Source of the DNA: Burkholderia sp. IMCC1007
GTDB lineage: Bacteria > Pseudomonadota > Gammaproteobacteria > Burkholderiales > Burkholderiaceae
NCBI RefSeq assembly: GCF_027257875.1
Contig: NZ_JAPVQY010000001.1
Span: 372,001-436,000 of the forward strand
Direction: 5' to 3'
Length of the DNA stretch: 64,000 bases
The notes under the pieces are model-generated. The model searched no databases. It saw only the letters and a program-made list of their open reading frames with translations, and was not told the origin of the DNA. Positions 45,169-55,500 of this stretch are shown here, one piece after another. Every line of letters begins with the position of its first letter. The first letter of the stretch is position 1. Both the position numbers and the translations under genes were made by a program.

Positions 45169-45582
45169 TTAACTAGCTTGATTTGATCGGTCATTCCTTG
45201 AACCCATATTCAGGTTGAACTTTCCAGTCATCACTCGGAAATTCCTGCCAACCGAAGCGAGGATCGGCATACGCTTTTTTACGTCGTGCATTAAGCCATC
45301 AAAAAAACCAGATAGGCCCTGAAGAGCAATTCCAGCGTGGATTAATCCAGCTTTTGCCGTCAACTTGTCCCCATTTTTCATGGCGGAGTCATACAGGTCG
45401 AGGGCATCCTGAACGTGGCGCATTTCTTTCGCGAACAATTCATCTTGATCCCGTTTCCAATTGATATAGCACTCTAGGTCGTCCACTTCTTCGTTGCATG
45501 CACGCAGATCAGGATCCGTCAAGCCGTGTGACAGCGCTAGGTCCCGCAACAAGGTTTTGATTCGATTCAGTTCCATAGCCAT
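45169..45582 (-). CDS. Small helical protein of unknown function in the CDI operon
   Basis: 137 residues from ATG 45582, which overlaps the previous stop by one base (TGATG). Strongly helical (LNRIKTLLRDLALSHGL...EEVDDLECYINWKRDQDELFAKEMRHVQDALDLYDSAMKNGDKL), with a Gly/Leu-rich middle (AGLIHAGIALQGLSGFFDGLMHDVKK). No signal peptide, not recognised. Low G+C and non-Burkholderia-like codon use suggest transfer. It may be an orphan immunity protein or partner of the 131-residue protein just upstream. Confidence 0.7.
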   Translation of the reverse strand: MAMELNRIKTLLRDLALSHGLTDPDLRACNEEVDDLECYINWKRDQDELFAKEMRHVQDALDLYDSAMKNGDKLTAKAGLIHAGIALQGLSGFFDGLMHDVKKRMPILASVGRNFRVMTGKFNLNMGSRNDRSNQAS

Positions 45583-45977
45583 CAACTTCCCTCCCTACTC
45601 CCGAGCAACGGATTTCTCTCATCGAAGCACGCTCCTTGATCCGGCATTGGTCTGATAAAAAATCCCTCAAAAACCATGCGGATTCGTTCACGCAAATCAT
45701 AAACCTTCTCACGATCAAGATTTTCGATTTCATACAAATCGTTCTGGTCGAGGTGGGAGCAAATCGCATTAATCACGAAATTGAAAATCAGAAAGACTTC
45801 TGCGTACAGATTAACTGCGATCGTCTTTTCGTGGGCGAGTGCGTACAACGCCGCTTCCAGCATCCAATATTGTTCCTCTTGCCAGATTCCTCGCTCGTGC
45901 AAGACACCAGTAAAGGATTTCTCGTCGTAGGCGGGCGATGAGAAGACGTTGGCTGCAACAATCGTCTTTGTATCCAT
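45582..45977 (-). CDS. Small acidic protein of unknown function in the CDI operon
   Basis: 131 residues from ATG 45977 (a TTG six bases earlier is possible); AGGGG lies about 7 bases upstream. Acidic, alpha-helical (EEQYWMLEAALYALAHEKTIAVNLYAEVFLIFNFVINAICSHLDQNDLYEIENLDREKVYDLRERIRMVFEGFF). No signal peptide, no family recognised. Small size, acidity, low G+C and position directly after the immunity gene are the usual marks of orphan immunity genes left after toxin-module exchange, but this is inference. Confidence 0.7.
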   Translation of the reverse strand: MDTKTIVAANVFSSPAYDEKSFTGVLHERGIWQEEQYWMLEAALYALAHEKTIAVNLYAEVFLIFNFVINAICSHLDQNDLYEIENLDREKVYDLRERIRMVFEGFFIRPMPDQGACFDERNPLLGSREGS

Positions 45978-46062
45978 ATTCAACCCCTAGGGCACACAAC
46001 ATGACGTAGCTGCATCTTGCCGTCGTTTTCTCATGTCAACCGTCCGAACGTGACGCATCCTT

Positions 46063-46533
46063 TCATCGAATCGTCGCTATTTGAGAAATAACATCTTCGT
46101 CTGAATCAATCGACATAACTGGATCATCATAACCATCGATGTCATCGCTTAACCATTGCTCCCCGGGTCGCCGGACATGGAATTTGATCACAACACTAAA
46201 TTCGTCAGCACTTATGATGGCGACGAGTTGCAATGTTCGGTGCATTGCATGCCATACCATAAACACCTCTTTCACGAGCAGGACAGCCTGTGCAAGCGGC
46301 GCCACCGAAACGTAGTCTTCAACATGCAAAGAATTAACGAAGCATTCGTAACCAGTGCAATCGGTAAAACTCCCACGCGTCGCGTTCGTTGATCCCAATA
46401 GACTATGAAGAAAGTAACATCCTTCAAGCAAATCGAATCCACTATCTGCGATGCCCTTTAGCGACGGATTGAGCGGGTAGTCCAATCTCAACTCACTTAA
46501 TGCCCCCTTCATGGCACGATTAATTTTCATCAT
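46063..46533 (-). CDS. bcpI: Putative CDI immunity protein
   Basis: 156 residues; the start ATG 46533 overlaps the bcpA stop by four bases (ATGA), the standard link between a CdiA-type toxin and its immunity gene. The protein is cytoplasmic and acidic at the C-terminus (SDDIDGYDDPVMSIDSDEDVISQ), fitting a partner for the basic toxin tip. No family motif recognised, as usual for these highly variable proteins. AT-rich relative to the chromosome. Confidence 0.8.
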   Translation of the reverse strand: MMKINRAMKGALSELRLDYPLNPSLKGIADSGFDLLEGCYFLHSLLGSTNATRGSFTDCTGYECFVNSLHVEDYVSVAPLAQAVLLVKEVFMVWHAMHRTLQLVAIISADEFSVVIKFHVRRPGEQWLSDDIDGYDDPVMSIDSDEDVISQIATIR

Positions 46534-49500
46534 TTACCCCCAAGGTACTTACTGAGTCCCTTCTGAATTGCGGAATAGAAGCTTGAATTGTTTAGCAGCT
46601 TGTTAACTGAGTTCGGCGCCCCCGGGAACGAGTTCGTATTAGGATCGTAAAGATACTTGTTTCCTTGATCATCCTGATAGTGTATTTGGCCCGGACGCTG
46701 ACCCGGATTCGGATTTTCCACGTCGATTCGCTCCTTGCCATCGCCCTTCCAAATGGTCTTGCTAGGAAACTGCGTACCGTCAGCGCCCAACATTGGAGTA
46801 TTGGAATCGTTAGCGCCCGACGGCTGCCCATTTTTTGCCAATGTAGCCGTATCCGGTCCATACCCCGCAACGCCCGGCTTAATGAGTTGCCCGCCCGCCC
46901 CCGCCCCTGCCTCTCCTGCCAACACCAGTCCCGGACTCGCCGTCGGCGGCTTACCACCACCAACGCCAATAACCGCGTTCAGCCCATTGGCGATACTCTG
47001 CAATACAAGATCAAGCGCCGTCGTTTTCTTACGAACCGTGCCTTGCCCACTGGCCTCTTCAAGCGTATCGGTATCCGTATGGTTCCACTGGTTGTACAGG
47101 TTTACGTTCGAAGCAGTAGCTGCGCCCGCTGTTCCACCGACCAGCCCGCCCAATGCGCCGATGAGCAAGTTTCCTGACACCTTCCCGGCAACGGTCGAAT
47201 CCGTCGCAACGGCCACCGCATTTGCGGCCTGCTTCGTCTGATCGGCCAGCAACGCTGCCAGTCCTGCTCCAGTTGCACCTTGCGCCGCGTGGCCGACTCC
47301 GCCGCCACCCAAGCCGCCCATCAGCGCACCGCCTGCTATGTGCAGATAAAGTCGGTTAGTTCCGCCTTCGTCCCAAGAATCCGCTTCGGCTTGATAGGCG
47401 GCTTGCGCCGTCGTATCGCCTGCCAGCTTGGCCGCATCGGCAGCGTGTTGGGCTTCCTTCTGCTTCATATCCGCGTAAGCGCCGATGCCTTGCGCGACGA
47501 CCTGTCCTGCAGCTTGCGCAGCGTTCATCGTATCGGCTTGCTTATCCAGCAGATTCTGCACGTCCGGTGTTTTCGATACCGTTCCGTTCAGGTTCGACGT
47601 GTCGCGGCTCAGGTTTGCCACGTCTTGCGTCTGGCCCGCCGGGTTAGTGATATTGATCGTGCCCACGCTCACGCCGCTTCGTGTGGTCGCGTTTTCACTA
47701 TCACTATCCGACTGCGAAATCATCGGCGTTACGCCACCTGCACCGCTGACCGATCCCGGTCCGATCGACTTCCCGGTGACACCAACGCCTGCGCCCGCGC
47801 TAAAACCGCTGCTATCCGCGTTGTAGGTCGAATGGTTTTCGATATCCCGATAGGTCAGCGTACCTGTCGTCAGCGTGTTTTTCGACGGATCGGCTGTGCT
47901 GGCGATCGCCGCGCCCGTCAGGTCCGTATTGCCCTTGACGTTTACATTGAACCCGCCCTCACCTGCCTGAATCCCGGCCTGTTCGTTCACGGCCGCGTAA
48001 TTGCCGTTCGCGTTTCCGTGCGACGAACTGAAGCTGGCACTCCCCCCCATCGTGCTGACGCTGATGCCGCCGCCCGCGCTACTTTGATGCGCGCTACTGA
48101 CGGTCGTGTCCTGCACGCTGCGCAAGTTCAGATTGCCGCCCACGTCCGCAGTGACGGTGCGGCCCGATACGGTCGAGCCGATTACATTCGTATCACCACC
48201 GCTAACAAGCGTCACGCTATTCGCACCGGTCACGTGCGAGTTGTTCTGCATCACCGCATCGCTGTTGCCGTCACCATGTGCGCGCGACATGGCGGCCGAC
48301 ACCCCGATACCGTTCGTGCCGATCGACACGCCGACACTCGCGCTCGATGACGAATTCGAACTGCGCGTCGAATCGGTGTTCGTCGTGTTCTGCACGTCAA
48401 TCTGATTCTTCGCGGCCAACAGCACATCGTTGCCGGAAACGTTCGAACCGGCCACCGTGATATTGCCGCTACCAGGCGCGCCGTTGCCGGTCGCAATCAG
48501 CGATGTAGTGCCGCCAGCGCTGACGCTCGATCCGCGTTGCGTAGTCTGGCTTTCCGACGTATCGAGTCGGCTATGGCTCGATCCAACGCTGACTTGAACG
48601 CCGATGCTCGGTGTACCACCGCCCGCAAGCGCACCGCCCGTCAGACCGGCTACACCCATCGCAGCATTACCTGCTGCTGCAATCGCGTGCAGGGCCGTCG
48701 CCCGACCGTCGCCGCTTCCGCTCTTCGCTGCCTGCGCTTGTTGGTAAGCGCCGTTGATCGCATCGCCAATGCTACCCGACAAGCCGAGCGTGACGCCACT
48801 GCTACTGGTTGTCTCGCTATGGGTCCTGTTGCTGGTATCGGTTGCCGAATCGATCACAACATTCGACGCTACGCCGGTCAAATTCTTCCGGGCGATCAAG
48901 TGGCTACCTGTCACGTGCAACGTATCGCCAGCCTTGATAGTCAAATCGCCATTGAGCGAGCCCACCGTGCTCGCGTTGTTCGTAACCGACGATGCATGAT
49001 CCGTATCGGCCTTCTTCTGCGTGCCGATACTCACGCTTAGGCCGCTTGCGCCGATACCCGAATGCGTTTCGTGATAGTAGCTGTCCTGCGAAACCGTATC
49101 TTTGGATGTCGTGATATTGACATTGTTCACTGCCGCAAGACTCACGTCGTTCGTCCCGACGACCGTGCTGCCCTGAATGGTCAAATCATGACCCGACTGA
49201 ATGTTGACCGTATTGCCCGACACGGTACTGCCGACACCGACATTCGCCTGCGTGTTCTGCATCGAATCGGTTTTCGTGCTGCTGACGAAACTGCCGCGCT
49301 GGACCTGCACTGACTGATATTTGTCGTGTTCCTCGCGAGCCTCGTTGATTGTGACGTTGCCCGTCGCCCCGATGTTCGCTGCACCGGTACCGTTTTCGAC
49401 GCCGTTCGTCATGCCTGCCGTGAGCGATGAGCCTGTTAGCGTGACGTTGCCCTTCGACGCATCGGTACTTGCTGCCGCGAGCGCCGCATTGCCGCCTGCG

Positions 49501-52500
49501 GTGAATTGCGTGCCAACAGCGTGCTCGTCGTAGTTGTGATCGACTTCCTTACGCGTCTTGCTGTCCGCCGCCACATTGTCGAGCCTCGCGGTATCCGAGC
49601 CCGTCGTTGCCGTCAAATTCCCGCCTGCAAGTGCAGACAAGTCTTTTCCGGCGGATACAGTCGCGCCCTTCAGCGTCATGTCGTTGCCGCTTTGCATCCC
49701 CAAGCTGCCGCCTGCGGTGATGCCGCTCGTCACGTTCTTCGTCGTGGATTCTTCCCAATGATGCTGATCATTCAGATACATCGATTGGTTCGTCGTGGAC
49801 TGAACCGTATCGACGTTGATATCCCGACCTGCCGTCACCAGCGCATCGCCGGCCGCCGACAAATTCGCGCCGTGAATGCTCAAATCGCGCGCGGCCTCAA
49901 CGGACAGATCACCCGTTGCCGCTATCGTGCCCTGCTGGCCGACCAGACTCGTGCTGACCTTGCTCGCACCCGACGTGCCGGTTGCGCCAACCGTATCGAC
50001 CAACGTTGTATTGACGATATCGCGACCGGCCGACACTGCGACGCGATTGCCGGTAATCATCCCCGACGCATTCACGAGATCATTGCTCGCTGAGACGACC
50101 GTCGTGCCGTTCTTGCCGCTGCTCGAAATCGTACCGCCACGATTCAAAATATCCGTCGCCGTCAGCACGGTTTTCGTACCGCCCTTGATCACGCCGGAAT
50201 TCGTTGCACTACCCGTCGCATGAATTTCCACATCGTCCGCCGCGATCAACGCGCCAGTCGGTTGCAGATCATTCGCATGCGTCTGCGCCATGTAGACGAC
50301 AGGAGCCAGCACGTGGGTCGTGCTGCCGTTCGGCAACGTTACCGTCTGATCGACCAGCCATACGATATCGCTCGTCAGCGCATTCATTTGCGCGGCCGTC
50401 AGCGCCATCCCCGGCACCAGGCCGAACTCTTTTGCGTAGTTCGCCCCATTCGTCATCAGCGCACGATATTCATCCTCGGCACTCGCGTAGCCCGGCAAGA
50501 AAGTGCGCCCCGTCAGTTGCGTGATCTGATTGCGCACCATCTGCTGCTCGTACATCCCGTCACCCAGGCGCTTTTCGATGCTCGCCGGGTTCAGGTTCAA
50601 CTGGCCGAGCATGTAGTCGCTCGAAATGAAGTTCGTATAGCTCGTCAGGCGCGGATCGGTCACGATCAGATACGGCTGGCCCGGGGCGTCGTGAATCGAA
50701 TAAAGACCGCTCGTCGGTAACGTGATCGGCAATGCGCCGGACGCATTTGCCACCGATTGCTGCGCGCCAACCGGTGTCGATGAGCCGCCTGCGGCTCCGA
50801 TCGGCGTCAGCTTGCCGCCGGATACGCCCTCATTGGCCGAATTATTTCCAAGCGTGCCGCCGGTTGCGCCAGTCGAAGAATTCTGCGCCGCAACGTTCTG
50901 GTTGTTGACATCCTTTGCGTCGATGATCACCGACTGGTTGGCGATGATCGTGCCGCCAGTGCCGCCGATGGCAACCGGCGTATACACCTTCGAAGGTTGA
51001 ACGATCGTGCCGCGATCCTGCGTCGTATCCTCGTTCCACGCGTACATCGATACGATGTTGTCGGTCTGATACTGATACAGCGTCCGCGCGACGTTGTTCA
51101 CGACCGTGCCACCGTAGCTGCCTGAACCTGCACTGCCGGACACATCCGAATCGCCGATCTTGATCGATCCGCCCGCCGCAATCGAGCTGTATTCGTTGTT
51201 GATCGTGCCGACGTTGTTCATCACGATGTTGTTGCCAGCCACGAGTTGCGCTTGCTGCGCCTGGCTTGCAATCTTGTCCTGCTGAACCGTGGTCGTCGTA
51301 TCGCGCCAGATTTCGACACGCTGATACCCGTTGTGGCCATCGCTGCGCGTCGTGTATTCCGTATCCGGAACGTAGTTGACGTGCGGGTCGTACGCATCCC
51401 AATAGTTGACCGTAACCGTACCGTCAGCGTTGGTCGTCAGCGTGTTGTAGTAAATCGTCTGCTGCTTGCCGTTCACGTTCACGACCAACACCTTGTCAGT
51501 CGCGTTCGGTCCGGATGTTTCCGATACAACCTGCGAAGGGCTATAGGTCGAGGTGAGCGGCGTCTTATAGCCGTTCACCCACATTGCCTGCGAGCACCCG
51601 CCGTTCGGGTCCGCATTCATCGTCGCGCACACGATGTACTTCTGACGCTTGGTTTCGTGCTTGCTCGTCGTGCTCGTGGTTTCAGTGGTCACCACCGGAG
51701 CCGGACGCGTGTTCGTGAACGTGCCAGCCGCGAGTTCGATACTGCCTTGCGCTTCGATCGTGGACTGATCATTCAAGACATTTTGCGTACGGTTCGCGAG
51801 AAACCCGTTCGCGTCTCGCTGACCGTTCGCGGCGATATTGATGTCGCCAACGCTAAAGACATTCGCGCCGCCCGTGTTCGACAACTGGTTGGACGCGTAC
51901 AAATTCACCCGTTCGGCTGCGGCGATCACCGCCGCTGCACCGGTATTGGCGATCGTGCTCGCATTGGCGGTGATTTCGCGCCCGATGATCGTCGCGGTGT
52001 TGTTCAGCGTCGCGCTGTTGGTCGCGACCGTATCGCCTTCGATGCGACCTGCGTTATCGATCGTGCCGCCGTTGACGTTGATTGTCGTCGTGCTGGAATT
52101 CAGATCGGCGCCCGCCTGGTTTTCAACGTTCGCGGCATTCACTGTCAGCGCACCGTTGGCGTCCAGCACGCCTTCGTTCGTCAGCTTGCCCGACGTGGAA
52201 AACGTGAGGTCGCCGTTTGCGTGCAACTTGTTCGCCGTGGTCTGCGTGTAGTCGCTACCGAGCGTCACCGTACCGTTTCGGCCTGCTACGATCGATCCGT
52301 CACCGTTCAACGCACTCGCGGTCAACGTCAGGTCCTGATCGCTGCCGATAACGCCGTTCTGGTTGGCAAACGTGCCGGTCTGGATTGAAATACTGCCGCC
52401 GCTGCCTGCGTCGTTACCGATTTTGCCGGACGTGTTGTCGATCGATGCCGTGTTCAACGACAGTGCGCCGTTTGCACGGATCGACCCGGCCTGATTCGAC

Positions 52501-55500
52501 AGCGCAGCGTTTGCCGCGCTCAGCTTGAGGTTGTTCGCGGCCGACAGTACACCACTCGCATTACTTACGTTATTCGCAACGCTCAACGTCAGATCGTGGC
52601 CGGAAAGCGTCTGACCGCCTTGTGCATTCGTCAACGTTTGCGCAGTCAGCGTAACATCGCCATTGCCGCCGATCGTGCCTGCCCCCGCTTTGCCGGACGC
52701 GTTCGTGTTCGTGATCGACGCGCCGCCGTCGATCGTCGTTGCACCGCTGCCGATATTCGCGATACGCCCGTCGCTGTTGTCGACGTTGCTCCCCGACAGC
52801 GCGAGCGTCGAATTCGTGCCGTTCGCTTCGATTTGCCCTGCGTTGTTGTTGATCGCGCCCTGTGCTCGCAGCGACAGATTCCCGTTCGCCTGAACAAGAC
52901 CAGCTGCATTCGCGATTGCACCGTTCGACTGCACCGAAAGCGCCTGTCCAGCCAGCACCGAGCCACCGGAATTATCGACGCTGCCGGCCGACACCGACAC
53001 GTCCCCGTTGCCGCCAATGGTGCCGCCCGCCGTATTCGTCAGCGCGTTTGTCGTCGTAACCAACAGCGCGCTCGTGCCCACGTTTTTGAGCGAACCGCCA
53101 TCATTCGCGAGACTGTCGGCCGTCACTGAAACGCCGTTGTTCGCTTCGAGCGTGCCCGCACGGTTATCGACAGCGCCTTGAGCCTTCAGCGTAATGCTGT
53201 CCGCACCGACGTAGCCGCCCGCATGGTTATCGAGCGACTGTACGTCGAGCGCCGCCTGTCGCTGCGCGGCCAGCGTACCTGCACTATTCGATACGGCTGC
53301 AGCTTTCAGGCTCAATGCACCGTTGGTCGCGATCGTGCCACCTTGGTTCGACAATGCGCCGGTCGAAATCGACAGCGCACCGCTTCCGGCGTGAGTAATT
53401 TTCCCGTGGTCGTTGATCAGCGTCGCGGGCGTCAGGTTCAGGTCGGTGTTGTTGGTCTGAATAACGCCGTTGCTCGAATTATCGAGTGTGTTCGAGACGG
53501 CGACATTCATTGCGCCGGTCCCGGTTTGTGTAATGGTGCCGCCGTGGTTCGATAAATTCGTCGCCGCGAGCGACAACTGCGCTGCCTGTACAGAACCCGC
53601 ATCGTTGCTCAGCGTCGCAGCATTCACGGTCGCGGACCGTCCGGCCGTGATGCTGCCCGAACCGTTCGTCAACTGCGCACCCGCATTGATCACTGCGTTT
53701 TGTGCAGCTGACAACGTACCGCTGCCGTTGTCGAGAGATTGCGTGCCGACGTTCAGATTCGTTTGCGCACTGACTGTGCCGTGGTTCACGACGCTGCCCG
53801 ATTGAATCGCCACGCCGCCGTTGCCACCGATTGCACCCCCTTGGGCGCCGAGTGCGGTCGTACCGGCTGCATTCGTCAGTTGCCCCGTCGTCGCAATGGA
53901 CAGACCATCCGAATTCAGCGACGTAACGCGGCCTGCACTATTGTCCAACGAGCGTCCCGAAATATTCATTCCGGCCGCGCTCTGGATCGTGCCTTGGTTG
54001 TTCGCGATTGCACCGCCGCGCACCTGCATCGAACTTTCGGAAACCAGCGTGCCGCCCTGATTCGCGATTGCGCCGTTCGACTGCACGTTCAGCGGACCTT
54101 GCGCCGAGATCTTGCCGCTTTGATTCGAAATGCTGCCCGCGGTCAACGTTGCGTTGCCTTGGCTCGACAGCGTGCCGCGATCATTGATCAACGCACCCGC
54201 TGCGTTCACATTGAGAGCGCCCTGCGCACTCGTTATCGCATTCGAGAGGTTCAAGTCCCCGGCGCTTGCGTTCAGCGACACGTTACCGTCCGCGGCCGTC
54301 TGGCTACCCGCGAGGCTCACGGCAGCGCCCGAAATTGACGCGTTCCCGCCCGCGACGTTCTGCCCGGTCGCCGTCAATTGGCCGGTGCTCGACAAATTCA
54401 GATCGCCGCTTTTCCCGACGGAACCATCGTTATTTACACCTGCGCCGAGCGTCCCGGTCGAATTGATGCTGCCTGCGCTGACCGTCGTATTTTGCTGTGC
54501 GGCGAGCGTGCCGCTGTTCGACAATGTACTGGCTGCTGAAACGTTTGCACTCTGTTGCGCATACGTCGTGCCGCTGTTTTGAACACTATTTGCGGTTGCC
54601 GTGAGATTTCCGCTCGCAGTCGTCTTGCCGGTGAGTACGAGCTGGCCGTTGGATTGCAGCGTCAGGTCGCCCGCTTGTGCCGCGATCGTCCCGGCGTTCG
54701 CGACACCGACGCCGTTCTCGTTCGATACGAGAAAGACCCTGTTCGCGTACATACCGCCGAGTTGGCTCACGTCGATCGCGATAGCGGATGCGGCACCGTC
54801 GCCAGCAATCGGTGTCGCCGCCAGCGTGTCGTGGTTGACTTGGTTCGCACCTGCGACGACGTTCAGATTCTTTGCGTAAATGGCTGCATTGGCCTGCACT
54901 GCGCGCGAAATCAAGTCGACCTGATCGATATTCGATGCATTCAGGCCAGCACCGCTGACGGAGATCAGGCCGCGCGACACGTTGAATCCACCAAGCGAGC
55001 CATCGGCGCCGTAATACGGCGTGCCGGTCGTGAGAACCGCTCTCGACGTATTGATGAACCCGCCGCCGTCAACCTGAATACCGGCACTGTTCGACAAGAT
55101 CACTTCGGCGCGATTGCCCGCGACCTCGACGTAACCTCGCAGTTGCGACGGCGCATTGCTGTTGACCTGATTGACGATGATCCGTGCGGACTGACCTGCG
55201 CCGAAATTCGGGTTGCCGTTGATCATCCCCGCCTGCTGCGTGTTCACGATCGTCGACGAGTTGTTCAGGATCGCGCCCGGTTTTTGTACATCGAACTGGT
55301 TGTACGTGTTCACCGATACGCCAACGCCCGACGGTGCGGCAATATTCACCTGCGGGATGCCATTCTGTGTCTGGATCACATGTGTGCTCGTGCCCGGAGT
55401 CGGCGCGATTTGCGCGAAGCTGAATAACGGCACGCCAAACAGCAATGCAGCCGCCATCGCGATCGGCTGCCAAACGATTCGCAAGCGCGATGGCGTGCTC

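Noticed and set aside
47280..55427. Long plus-strand frames opposite bcpA (for example 47280-48350, 51246-52388, 54555-55427)
   Set aside because: Arg/Val-rich shadow frames created by the FHA repeats; no family motifs, no ribosome sites.
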